Assembly (NCBI RefSeq): GCF_001632365.1
Contig: NW_024468555.1
Coordinates: 62,001-126,000 of the forward strand
From: Laetiporus sulphureus 93-53
Taxonomy: Eukaryota; Basidiomycota; Agaricomycetes; Polyporales; Laetiporaceae
Direction of reading: 5' to 3'
DNA length: 64,000 nt
How positions within the stretch are numbered: position 1 is the first letter of the stretch; each line of letters opens with the position of its first letter. The position numbers were made by a program, and so were the translations under genes. Below the pieces are notes generated by a model. The model was not told the origin of the DNA. It was given only the letters and a program-made list of their open reading frames with translations, and ran no database searches. This document shows, in pieces, positions 22,764 through 33,673 of the stretch.

Positions 22764-23801
22764 TTACCACTTGCGAGTGGGCGGCTTGAGAGGGACGTTC
22801 TTGACAAAGTCCTGCGCGTGGTCGCCAAGCCTGTCGACGATGTCCTGCCTCACCTTCGCGTATATCTCTTCGTTAAGCACCATGTCCTGAGTGTCTAGAA
22901 GACAAACGACCATGAAGTCAGCAGCAGAAAGCGCGCTCAAAGGCGAGACATACTGTACTGGAACGCAACCGAGTCGGCACCGAAGTGGAAGAAGAGGATG
23001 TCTCCGTCAAATCCGGAAGTCTCGTAGTTGTAGGCCCCAATGCGCCACATCACGTTCGAGCCAACATCGCGGCTGCAGAACGGAACGCCGGAGTCAGGAA
23101 AAATGCACCGGGTAGAATGCTGAAACCGGGACGTACACACACACGCCCGACTGGAAGTCGGCTCTGGTGTCCTCCCAGGAGTGCGACTTGAACAGCGTGT
23201 ACGCGCCCTCAGTGTCGGGACGCTTGAGGGCATCGATCATCGCCTGGAACGCCTCGACGAGCGTCGGAGTGAGGAACGCCTGCATGATCGAGATGATCGC
23301 CTTGTCGACCGTGCCATAGCTGCTCGCATTGGCGAGATCGATGAAACTGGCAGCAGAAAGAACGTCAGCGTCGTCTCATCTGCCGTCCAAGTGCGCAGGC
23401 CCTGTACCTGAAGCTCTGAACAATCCAGCCGACGTTCTCGAGCGTGTTCCTGTACACTTCGTACCACTTGATGGCCTGGTCCTTCTTGTTACGGTCGTAC
23501 TGCGCGTTCGCCGCCCACTGTGCGAACAGCGACGAGTTCATCACATCGGACTGCGCAGGATGAGTTTTTTCAATCTCAGTTCGTCGGAGAACATTGCGCG
23601 CAGCAGCCAACTCACCTTCTGCTGTCCGGACAGGTTGCCGACGAACGAGATCGCGGAGCTGTCGACAACTGCAGCCGTGTCTTCATCTGCAGCAGCAGCA
23701 GCGGCCGCTCCGCCGTGCCCCACGCCAGTCGAGGCCGGCGGAGGCGGGATGGCGAGCTTGACGTTGCGGACGAACTTCTGGTGGTCTTCAAGAGTGGCCA
23801 T
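22764..23801 (-). CDS. unnamed paralog family, member 2
   Basis: Exons (minus) 23801-23616, 23550-23408, 23346-23143, 23072-22954, 22894-22764 give 260 aa. It is closely similar to member 1 along its length: FVRNVKLAIPPPP leader, SFVGNLSGQQK, WAANAQYDRNKKDQ, RPDTEGAYTLFKSHSWE, FDGDILFFHFGAD, and a tail with LGDHAQDFVKNVPLKPPT. All four introns interrupt the same codons in the same phase. The start at 23801 aligns residue for residue with that of member 1; an upstream in-frame ATG at 23867 is less likely. Function unknown. Same strand as member 1, with 2.6 kb between them, consistent with tandem duplication. Confidence 0.87.
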
Positions 23802-26653
23802 GTTGAAGTTAGAGCTGAGCTGGAGTAGACCTGAACGAGATGGGTAAGGAGTACAGAGCTGTCTCACCGAGGCTTTTGTAGCTAGCAGTGTCGCCGCCTG
23901 GGCGCAAAAACATAAGTTTTGTCATAAAGAGCATGAAAACCTGCTTTGACGCATCAGAAGGACCCTGAAAACACGAGGCGGGGAGCAACCATGAGCTGCC
24001 ATGCTGCCAGAGACGTATGCATGGATGCTCGAAGTCATCGTTTCAGCATACGTGTGTTCCACCCTGTTCTCCACAGCCGGCTCTTGCACAATGACGGCTT
24101 GACCGAACCAGACCAACGGAATGCCATCGTGATGACCTTTACGAGTGTCGCTGCAGAAGCCAAGAGTCATCGGGTCAGCTCCGTCTCCGACTGAGGAAAG
24201 AACGCTGCTGTTTAATTTATTTTCCTACTCCATCCTGTGCGATCCCGAATAGGGCTTAATACTACTAGAGGAGCCATCCTTGTCTAGCGAGGGTAGGCAG
24301 ATGGGGATAGTCAGGATACTGCAAAGACGAGGACTTTTCTGGATGGCAGAAGGAACGATTGTATAGCATATACAATTTCGGTCCGATCAGGAACGTTCGA
24401 CTTCAAGCTTCGTATTCCTCGGTACGACTTTGCCACGTCAGGCTCGGAGAACAATCGGTGGCAGCAGCCTGCAGGGATTCCGTCTGATCTTGAGTGCAGT
24501 TTGACCTTCGTCCACTCCCAGAATGGGTCAGTCACTTGCCCAGAGGAATATCAAATACTGCGCACATTTTAGATGGGATGCAAAAGGGCAGATTTAAAGT
24601 TGAGGTGACATTGACCACATGATAGTGCAGTTAACGGCGCCTCCCAAAATTAATGATAACTGATGCGGTACTCTAATTGAACGCAGCATTTGATGTTTTT
24701 ATGTTGGCTGAGCGCTGATTACATAATGATTCTCACGATAGCATATCAAGATCAGTCAGAGTACAGCCCTGTCATCGTCGGCGACGATGAGCTCGACTGT
24801 TCGAGGTATAATAAGCCTCAAGGTGAGACCTATCTTCGTACCCAAAATTATGCTCGATTGCCACTTAAACTTTAAGCGTTTGCTCGGTTCGGCATGATGT
24901 GCGCGACATTGTACAGTACAATTCATGTACCTGTCGTTGAGCTCGGTGGGTGGTGAGGGCGATGAGCGCGAAGGGCAGCCAGGTCCAAAAGTGGTCAAGT
25001 TCAAACTCAACCAGCATAGGTCACCAGAACCGCGAAGATCCCGATCGATCGTGGGCCTTGTGATGTCGCAACTGACCTGGATGCTCCAGAACATATCCGC
25101 CGGGCATCGGTGAAACGTGATCTCCGAGAACAGCAGCAATGGAATCGAGTTCGCTTGACTACTATAGCTACGTTCAGTCTGACTTGATTGATTCTGTTGT
25201 TCGCTAGTTCACGGGGGGCCTGTGACCAGTGAACGAACGAAGGGTCGAAGCGCATGCAGTGAGACTATTCTAGCAGCGTCATTCATGCTCCGCAGCCGCC
25301 GCCGGCAAGTCATCATTCAGAATGAAATTGTAAATCCGTGCGGAGTGGACGTGACAAACGTCCTGGCAATGCCGATCAGATGTTCAGGCTCCTGGCTAGA
25401 AGAATTGCCACCGACCGATGAGGACGCTACTCTTCAATTGACTACTTTGACAGCAATTGAGCCGGGAAACTGACAAGCTCAGCCAAGAACTCATACACAA
25501 TCAAGGTTCATTGTCTATAGGCTCCCGAACAAGAGGCACTCCAGTAGCCGACAGAAAGGATCCATCGTCGCTATCATCCATCAGGATACCGGCAAAGTTC
25601 CTTTCACATTGTGTCCTTTGAGAAAGTCCCGCGTTCACGACGAATCGGGAAGAATGACAGTATCATCTGCCCTCAAAGAAATCACGAACCTTCCGGTCGA
25701 CCGTTCTCCTTGTGATGTGTTACTCACCGCATATTGATGCAGCGTGCTCCAGAACGTGTCTCCGCCAACTGACGGAGTCCATGTTCCATGCATCAAGTAA
25801 AAGCGGCAAGCAACGGTGATCGGAGAAAGGTGATATCCGCAGACAGGTACGATGGAACCCACATTGAAGGCATAGGATAATGAATTAACACGGAAACTCT
25901 GAAACAAAGCCTTCGAATATACGGCTGAAACCATGAGTGATTCAAAGGAAAGACATCGATGATAATAGGTCAAGATTTACATCAGACTTTTTGCTGCGCG
26001 AAAACAATGACGTCTCAGGCATGAACGATCACTTCCATTCGCGTACAAAGCCATTCGTACCTCCTATTTGACCACTGTGGGTACGTTCACTCCGAGTTAG
26101 CTGATTTCCAAGCCACTGTCCGCAATCCGATCACTCGTGACCGAACAAAGGGTCGAATTATACGCGCATTGCGGCCACGCAGTGAGACTATTCTAGTAGC
26201 AGCATCATTCATGCTTCAATGACGCCGGCAGTGATGGCGGGTCTCGGTAAGTCGTCTACTGAATGATTGAAATTGTAAATTCACGGCAACGGAATACTCT
26301 CTAACACTGCCGATCAGGGCTCCATGCATCGAGCAGGAGTGCCAGACATCGGCCATCGGCGAGAGGGAATTTCCGAGAATAGGGTCAGTAGAATGAACTG
26401 ACCCGCCTTGAGACCCTCGGCGTTGGAGAACACGAGTATTGGCTTCCTAGGGTCCTAAGTCTCTCAATGCTCCAAATGATGCGTGCTGGCATTCCAGACT
26501 CCACTGATCAGTGCGCCTGACTATTCAGACCCTGAACGTGCGCAAGAAACGTCTGCAGAGCATGTCCACTTCCATTCGCGGTTTGCTTCCCGCCTGACCA
26601 CTATAGATACGTTCAATCCCAGTTGGCTAATCTACAGTCTGCTGTCCACCACC
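23802..26653. repeat. gene-poor stretch with three diverged copies of promoter-like sequence
   Basis: No supported gene. Short blocks recur in order: a GACCACTATAGNTACGTTCA-type block at 25157, 26070 and 26596; a block around GAACNAAGGGTCGAA followed by CAGTGAGACTATTCTAG at 25231-25290 and 26139-26217; ATGAAATTGTAAAT-type ends near 25320 and 26265; and CACTTCCATTCGCG at 26031 and 26567. The last set lies directly upstream of the start of family member 3, so the others look like duplicated, decayed 5' flanks. Open frames inside (such as 25635-25973 minus) are not supported as genes. Confidence 0.6.
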
Positions 26654-27609
26654 ATGTCTGAGGTCGTGAAACCTCCTGCGCGCAACGATATTTCCGTGGC
26701 CTCCTTCGGCCTGAATGCCTTTAGCGATCTCTCGCCTCAGCAGAAGGTAGCTACATTCATTGATCGCATGTACGATGCTGAACAATGCGCCCAACAGGAA
26801 GATGCTGTGTACTCGATGTTGTTCGGCCGTTTTGCCGCCAACGGCAGCGCAGATCCGCGCGACGACCCTCAGAAGTGGGCCGCCCAGTTCCAATCCAACC
26901 TGGAGAATGTCGGCTGGGTCGTGACCTCGTCGTCAGTTTTGCTTTCTATTACAGATACGGTTGCACGGGTTCTGACGAAAGCGCCGCAGGAGCAACTCGA
27001 CAGCTACGATCAGAACGGGCAGCGTGGACGACCTGGTGCTCACTGCACTGGAGAATGAGACGACGTGGACCCGTCACGAATACGCTCTCGCCGTTCGGGC
27101 ATTGTACGCGCTTCAGGCGGCCGGTGCCGACTCAGAAGGGCAAGAACTCATGAATGGCGATGCGATATCGAAATCGAAGCATGCTTCATTCTTCCAAATC
27201 GCCGTTGCAGTGTTCGTTCTGTCTCGCCTATAGTACGCGCTATGCTTACGATGACGATGAATCGACAGCCCCGCTGAAGGTAACATCCAACTGCGCCTGC
27301 TCACCTTCTTGCTCGAGATGACCGACGTGGAGATGACGTCTGTCCTTGGGACCAGATGGAATTTGAAGCAAGCACAGTGGACCACCAGTGAGCCTTCCGC
27401 TCTGGCTTGGTAGTGTAGTCTCAAGGCGATGGATGCCTTTACAGCGCATCAGACTATGGAGTTGAATGAGGAAGTCTACGCGAAAGTCCGCGATTCCATT
27501 GCTGACCGACTCCAAGGAGCAGGCGCCCTCGAAAGTATCGCTGCAGTTCCTTTCTGTGAGTCTAACGTCCTCGTGAAACCCGACCGTATATCTGACAGAC
27601 GAGAATTAG
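26654..27609 (+). CDS. unnamed paralog family, member 3 (divergent)
   Basis: Exons 26654-26746, 26798-26931, 26990-27211, 27269-27387, 27445-27555, 27599-27609 give 229 aa. It matches members 1 and 2 in architecture: LSPQQK before intron 1, FGRFAANG, LENVGWVV before intron 2, a central helical block ending FFQIAV before intron 3, an exon of exactly 119 nt, and MELNEEVYAKVRDSI. The proline-rich leader is replaced by a shorter one and the tail ends early (AVPF then YEN), so the conserved KNVPLKPPT end is missing. If the last intron is not removed the protein ends at 27626 instead. Sequence identity is much lower than between members 1 and 2. Function unknown. Opposite strand to the other two. 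Confidence 0.75.
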
Positions 27610-27626
27610 GATACCTAAGTGGATAG

Positions 27627-28316
27627 CAAATTCCAAGGAGATATGATCAAAGGTCGTTCCCTTCTCAGGCCCTATCTGCCTCTGTAACACTGTCATCGCT
27701 CACGTATGCTCGTGTTAGAAGAACAATGTTATGCTATTGGCATTACTCTCACGTTGTAAGTATGCGATTGGCTCACAACCACTTGAGCATACGCGAGAAT
27801 ATCGAAAGTGGATTCCTGTGGGACTTAGTTTGTCTCTACGTCGTTCAATGGATAGACCGAACGCTCCCTTGTCGTTTATGTTGCATTTTTGTCGCATGCC
27901 AGAATTTATGGATGATGTCTGACTTTCGTGTCTTGCTACCTTGTGCCGGATTCGGATACGCTGTAAATTGGGCAGGTCTAGTTCCCGCTCTTGCGTCAAT
28001 TGAGTCAGTCTTTCTCAGCGATTGTACATCATGAACCAGACCCGGCACCCGTTCAACTTTACAATTGGTCTCAAACAAGCTCCCTACACACGTCCTGAAA
28101 CATTGACCCTCGAAGCTTCTGGGATGCAGGATCAATGCCGTGGCTCGAAGATGGTCGCAGGACGCCATATGTGTTGCGTTTGCTCTTGCAATGATTCTTG
28201 CCACACCACGGTGCCGGACTGATCGGCTTCGTTTTCGTACTGCTAACCTGCGCGTCGCGTGTTCACATCGCATTCTCCCTACTAGTTCCCAGGCAGTTTG
28301 CCGTCTGGAATCCGCC
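27627..28316. other. intergenic, 690 bp
   Basis: No supported gene. Overlapping open frames on both strands show no motif. The right end flanks the Ser/Thr-rich membrane protein. Confidence 0.4.
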
Positions 28317-30484
28317 ATGGGTGTCTCTTCGACCAGTGCTGTAACCTCTCAGCTGTTGCTACTTGTGTTTCATGGCCAGTATAGCGACCAATAGCACGCC
28401 TGAACAACGTCGGGTGTGCAAGTTCTGCATCTGCTGCTAAGAGCTCACGTTCTATGCCCTTCGTCTGCAGCTGCGACCGAGTCCATACATTTGTCAGTTC
28501 TCACGTCTTCTGCTGTTCAACGGTCCTCGAGGCACGAACCTTCAAGTTCCTCCGCCGCGTCAACTCCGGCTGGACGATCATCCGCGGAGTCCTCATCCAC
28601 TGCGTGAACAACCTGCTTTGCAACTAACGTTCTTTCCTCTCACCATGATGGACTGATTCTCCTGTGGCCAGTTCCGCTACATCGGCAGCTGTTAGTGCGT
28701 CAGCAGTTATGTCGTCTTCCGCCGGCTTGACGTCCGTAAGTACACGGAGTAATATGGCCGCAATTTCTACTTCGCCGTCCCCTTCAACGATGTCCTCGCA
28801 AGAGACATCGGGCCAATCCCCGACTGAGTCGAGCACTCATTCCACCGAGTCGTCCACTGCGTCGTCAACAGCGTCGTCGACTCAGCAGTCGAGCTCGACG
28901 CCGACGACTTCGTTATCATCCTCCCAAACTCCATCCCCTACTTCGTCCTCGTCAAGCGCGAATTCATCCTCTCAGCCTCCGCCTTCATCAGTTTCGTCGT
29001 CGTCGTCTTCTGTGACGTCGTTATCGAGTGCTGATTCCGTCACGAGCTCTCATACATCAAGCTCTACGTCCTCTCAGCCACTTACCTCCTCCGCAACGCC
29101 TACTGTTATAGCAACGACTACAACTCCCGCGACGTCATCCGCGACTTCTGCGACGCCCGTGCCCACGTCCTCTAGAACGACTTCGATCCGCAGTGATGTT
29201 GCAACGTCTTCGAGCTTAGGGGGCTCCTTCACCAGCAGTCAGGAGACGTCAGCAACGTTCGTACCGTCTGAAAAATGTGGATCTTGTGCTGATGGGATCT
29301 CGTTTATTCTATAGCATGACTTTCAAGAGCATCGTTTACATCACGACTACAAATAGTCAGGGTCAGACCGTCACCTCTGCTCCTCCATACGTCACAGAGA
29401 CCTCCATGGTTACTGGGAGCAACGGAGCAGCGAGTTATGTGACGATTGTTGCGGCAAATCCGACGCCGATAAGCGTCAACAACGATGCTGCCTCAATGTC
29501 TGAGTGAGTGATTGTATTGTCATCTATTCAACGGCGAATCACGCTCTGACGCTGGGCGTAATGTTTTCCCCTCCAGATTCTTCCGTGATAAGGGCGCGGT
29601 GGCTGGAGTCTTCCTGATCGTTGGCCTAGCTGCTGCCACGATCTTGATCTTTATATTCTTCTGCATCCGCCGGCGGTTGCGTGCGCGAAGAATAGAGCAT
29701 GACACAGTGGTTGCGTCCACGCTCGCAGCGGCGGGCTTCAACCGCGCGCCAGTTGACCGCGATGACGAGGCACCGAACATGTCTCAGCGGCTGAGTTTGC
29801 AGATGACTGGCAACAACGCCCTCCGCGATGCTACGAGGACTTTGCTCGGCACGCGTGGACGACCGTCATCGCGTTACTTGGATGAGCCTGTTGCAGGCCC
29901 GCAAACTACGCGATGGAACGGCTTCGATCCATATGCAGCTCTTGGCACGGTCCATCCGCCGCTACCCGCGACACTCGGGTTTCAGCGCAAGGATGGGTAC
30001 GCGCCTGCACGGATGAACAGCCCTCCGCCTGACACGTTTGTTGGACGGCCAGTGTATGGGTATGGCTATAGCACAGATGGCACGAGCTCCGCTGGGCTTG
30101 GACACATCGCCGGAACAAGCGCAAGCAGCCATGATTTACTATTGGGATACAGGAGGTATGAGGGCGAGACGTCCACGGCGACGAATGTGAGTAACACGGA
30201 TGTGCTTTCCCCTCCGCCGAGGAACCCGAAGAGGCTGGAGAAGAGTGGAGGTGTAGGGACTAAGGTGGAAGAGGATGTACCTGCGAGGGACTCCGCGGCG
30301 TCGTCGATTTATTCCGTTGCGAGCGAGGACCCGTTCGATGATCCGACGACATCACGGCTAGTGGTGAGTAGTGAATTCAGTACTGGCGACATTTTGGAAG
30401 CTCACTGGCATCTAGATACGAAACCTGCCGGACAGCAGCAGCGCCGGGGGAGACGCTTTCAGGGAGCCGTCTCGGCAAGATTGA
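28317..30484 (+). CDS. Ser/Thr-rich single-pass membrane protein (Mid2/Wsc-like architecture)
   Basis: Proposed exons 28317-28378, 28442-28603, 28672-29260, 29328-29503, 29577-30363, 30416-30484 give about 614 aa. A short hydrophobic N-terminus (QLLLLVFHGQA) may be the signal peptide. It is followed by more than 250 residues of Ser/Thr-rich sequence expected to be heavily O-mannosylated, then a beta-like segment (VYITTTNSQG, APPYVTET), one membrane helix (GVFLIVGLAAATILIFIFF), a stop-transfer RRRLRARR, and a 270-residue cytoplasmic tail with proline-rich patches, ending IRNLPDSSS and REPSRQD. Such proteins act as cell-wall stress sensors or anchors at the plasma membrane. The first two exons and the 29261-29327 intron (acceptor aag) are less certain; the rest is well supported. 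Confidence 0.72.
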
Positions 30485-30985
30485 ACGTAATGGCCTGCGC
30501 CTCCTGTAGACGAGTCATGATGTTGTGATATTGAGACTTCCGGTGTGTTTGTAGTTTTCATATCGCTTCTTGCTTTCAGTGAACTTTTCGTACATTCATG
30601 ACGACGTACATTGGCCGCTCCTAACACGTATATATATGGACATGCTGCCGCGTATCACGGACACTAGACTCAAGTTGCCTCGTTGCTATTCACAGGACAT
30701 TTCAGTTTGTCTGTAGTCTACCTTTGATGGATTTTGGCATGAAATACCGGATGGTGCAGTGCATAGTCCCAAATGAGAGATATAGAATCTAAGCAGTGTT
30801 TGTGCACCATTACTATTTCAGAGCAGGCAGCAGGAGGGAAAGTTGAGCCTTTCCTCTGCTTAAGCACTCCTTTCTCACTTCCCTGTGGTGGTGAACACAG
30901 CATGTCTGATCCAGTTTGTGGGCCATTGTATGATTGCAGGGTCACAACTTCTTCGCACACAGCTTTCAAAAAGTAAAATTGCAAA
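30485..30985. other. intergenic, 501 bp
   Basis: AT-rich 3' flank of the Ser/Thr-rich protein gene, no supported gene. The last bases are the T-run downstream of the 5S gene. Confidence 0.5.
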
Positions 30986-31103
30986 AACCACAGCACCTAG
31001 GATTCCCGCGTGGTCCCCCACCGTGGTACTAACTAGGCGGCACTCTGGTTAACTGCGCAGATCGGACGGGATGCGGTGCTTTCAGAGTCCTATGGCCGTG
31101 GAT
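30986..31103 (-). rRNA. 5S ribosomal RNA, intact
   Basis: 118 nt on the minus strand, starting ATCCACGGCCATAGGACTCT and ending in GGTGCTGTGGTT, the standard basidiomycete 5S. Complementary 5' and 3' ends (helix I), the CCGTCCGATCTG loop region, and the internal control region around GTTAACCAGAG and AGTACCACGGTGGGGGACC are all present. A run of five T on the coding strand (30987-30983) serves as Pol III terminator. It lies alone between protein genes rather than in an rDNA repeat. Confidence 0.95.
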
Positions 31104-31346
31104 GGACAATTTGCTTTTGGGTCTTCTATAACCTGTTCTTTCATTTCGGAACATTTTGGAATTGAGAACCTTCTTAACCTGATACTCTAGTTCACCTTGA
31201 TCTTGACTGGTAGAGAGCCTTTCTCTTTCTTCCAGGGTTTGGTACATCTGCAGTATTTTATATCAACTTCACTGGCTGAGTATGGGCTTGCCTTTTTTTT
31301 AAATGAACGAAAAATGGTTCATAGAAGACCCAAAAGCAAACTGCAC

Positions 31347-31447
31347 ATCTACGGCCATAGGACTCTGAAAGCACGCGCAGTTAACCAGAGCGCCGCCTAG
31401 TTAGTACCACGGTGGGGGACCACGCGGGAATCCTAGGTGCTGTGGTT
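31347..31447 (+). pseudogene. 5S rRNA pseudogene, inverted partner
   Basis: 101 nt on the plus strand, nearly identical to the intact 5S but lacking 17 nt (cgcatcccgtccgatct) that form the loop A to loop B region, so it cannot fold normally. One substitution is also seen in helix I (ATCTACGG). Flanks are shared with the intact copy for about 35 nt upstream (TAGAAGACCCAAAAGC block) and about 17 nt downstream, so the duplication carried flanking sequence. The Pol III internal box and T-run remain, so a shortened transcript is possible. Confidence 0.9.
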
Positions 31448-31679
31448 TTTGCAATTTTACTTTGCGAAGAACAAACTGCCAGATCAATACCGCCGACTCG
31501 GGATTGCAGTGCAGCCACACATACCCGCCATCGGCAGCATCCGCACCGTACGTGAGACTGGACTGAATATGCTGCGCCGCCGACCATCCGCGACCGACGG
31601 AACAGGGCTGTCACTACAACGACGTGACTGGTCGATGACACGAGTTCTCGTTCCCTTCACCTCCTGAACCGGAACCACC

Positions 31680-33293
31680 ATGACAGATAGCAAGCCGTCA
31701 CCATCGCACATTGTCGACGAGTCCGAACAGCCTGGTGCTGGACCGTCGACTGCCATCAACCTTCCTAGCTCTGATGAAGCCGCACCGAGCTACAGCAGCC
31801 ACTTTAAGGGCCCGGAGCAGTTCGTACCTCAAGGAGGTGAAGAGCCCCCTCCAGCGTTTACTCCATACGAGGCAGAGTACTTCGTTTCCGGAGCGCACGG
31901 TGCCATCGTCTCGCACGACTCCCACTTGAATGAAGACGGTCAGTTTTGCATTCTTGCCATTGCAGTCAAGCTTTGCTGATCGAGCCTCACAAACCCCTCA
32001 GGAGAGGCTTTATACCGCTTTCTGTTGTCGCATGCCGAGTCATTCCCCGGTGTCCACGTTCGGATATACGGCTCACATAAAGAAACTGTCTCTCATTTGG
32101 TGGCTCGCCAGGATAGCTGCGGTCAACGCCACATGGTGCGCGAACACGACACTGAAGAGGTCACAGGCATGTACGCCTCCTGTCTGGTTTCACTCGCAAC
32201 TAATGCGGTTTTGCGCTCAGATTTCGACTTCATGATAGACGTAGGGCAACACATTGCATCAGGTCCGATCCATTGGAGTGTGCCTGATGAGGAGCCAGCG
32301 TATAGAGGAAAGATGTACAAAGAGGTAGACATATACGCCAGCAACCAGAACGCCGACGAAGAGGAGGCATTGTTTACAACATTGCGAAGGAAAGCTACGA
32401 AAGAAGAAATCAAGATGGCCCGATCGCATAGAGAGGAGAGGATGGCAAAAGGGCTGCCTCCTTGGGCTGCAATAGACGAGAGTCAAGCGGGCCACGGTGC
32501 TGATGCCTTAGCAATACAGGCCAACGTACTGAAGTCATCCAAGACTCTTCGGCAGTGGGCCGATGAATACTGTGCCAGTAACAAACTACTGAAAGAGTTC
32601 ACCTACCGAAAGGTACCGTCAGAGCCCTTAACTCATGTTCATGTCAAGACCCCTTATTTTCATTGCACGGCAATGCGTCATCCCTACTAGGTCATCTACG
32701 GCTGGAATCTGGCCAACTTAGAGGCAGCCATCAGCGCCGCCGTCAAATCGACATACTACACGGGCAATTTCGAAGTGCATTTTGAGCTGACGAACGCCAA
32801 GATCCACATACGCCCTGACAACTGGCTTTCACGCACGCTCTCAAACAAGTGGCTAAAGTTCCTGCTTTTCCTCTTCCTCATCTATCCCTTCATCTGGCTG
32901 TACCAGCGGTTCGGTCGGCGCGGTGGTGGTCGTTGGGAGGTTTGCGGCGGCGCCTATGCGCTGAAGACGTGGCAGCTCGTCGACGCATCCACCAGGGAGA
33001 GCTCGACGAAGTCTTCGCCGCCGCCCCCGTTCTCGACCTTGGACGCCGGCATCCTTGATGATAGGACAATGCAGACACCATCAGGGATGGCAAAACTTGT
33101 CGGTCTGAGAGAGGGAGAGTGGTTCCAGCAGTGGGAAGGCACGATTAGGAGGGCGGTGACCGGTCGGCTGAGGTCACGAATTTCATTGCGAGAGCCAGAT
33201 GACGGCAGAGCTACCGAGCCAGCGATAGTGCTAGATGGTTACAACGGCAACCTGCTCATACAAGGCACGGAGCCCGGCAACTCAGCTCTTTAA
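31680..33293 (+). CDS. conserved fungal protein with one C-terminal-half membrane segment
   Basis: Exons 31680-31938, 32002-32166, 32221-32612, 32691-33293 give 472 aa. Residues 1-60 are a Ser/Pro-rich disordered leader. The middle carries a soluble domain with FPGVHVRIYGSHKE, TDFDFMID and charged helices. After YYTGNFEVHFEL comes a hydrophobic segment (FLLFLFLIYPFIWLYQRF) and a 140-residue tail with glycine- and Ser/Pro-rich parts. I recognise it as a conserved hypothetical type in fungi but cannot give a function; it is probably anchored in an internal membrane. Intron 2 (32167-32220) has a GC donor (GCATGT), is 54 nt and stop-free; removal restores TDFDF. Starts 233 bp after the 5S pseudogene. 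Confidence 0.8.
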
Positions 33294-33673
33294 GGTCGGC
33301 GTCACTTATTGAATAGTTGTTCTTGGAACAAATTATAACGCTTCGCCTTGACTTGCTTGGTGTGCGATGCGGGAACAGCAGTGTTTAGTGGTACTGCGCG
33401 GAACGTCAGGGGCAGGCAGTAGTATGTGCATGGAGTATGAACAATGGAGGTATTTACGATAATACACGCCGCGTGAAGCTGGAATCCGTGCAGGCCATGC
33501 GATTACGATTTGGTAGACATAAAACCCACGGTGACCACTAGATGAGACGAGGATATGCGGCTGGGAAATACGATGACTCTGGCCAATATATTTTACAAGG
33601 ACGCGCCATGCAGGTTATGCTGGCGAAGTGAGGCGCGTCATGGGCGGAATATGGACGGGAAGGCGTTCGTGCG
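33294..33673. other. convergent 3' flanks, 380 bp
   Basis: No supported gene; lies between two convergent stop codons. Confidence 0.5.

Noticed and set aside
25635..25973. 112-codon minus-strand frame
   Set aside because: Lies inside diverged repeat sequence and lacks exons in phase on either side.
26990..27058. Apparent frameshift in family member 3
   Set aside because: A 58-nt intron (26932-26989) with normal borders restores frame and matches the intron position of the other two paralogs, so no lesion is needed.
28624..28836. Minus-strand frame rich in Asp/Glu/Ala under the Ser/Thr-rich gene
   Set aside because: It is the complement of Ser/Thr/Ala codons and has no independent support.
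31029..31400. Open frames overlapping the 5S copies (both strands)
   Set aside because: They translate 5S rRNA sequence and its duplicated flank.
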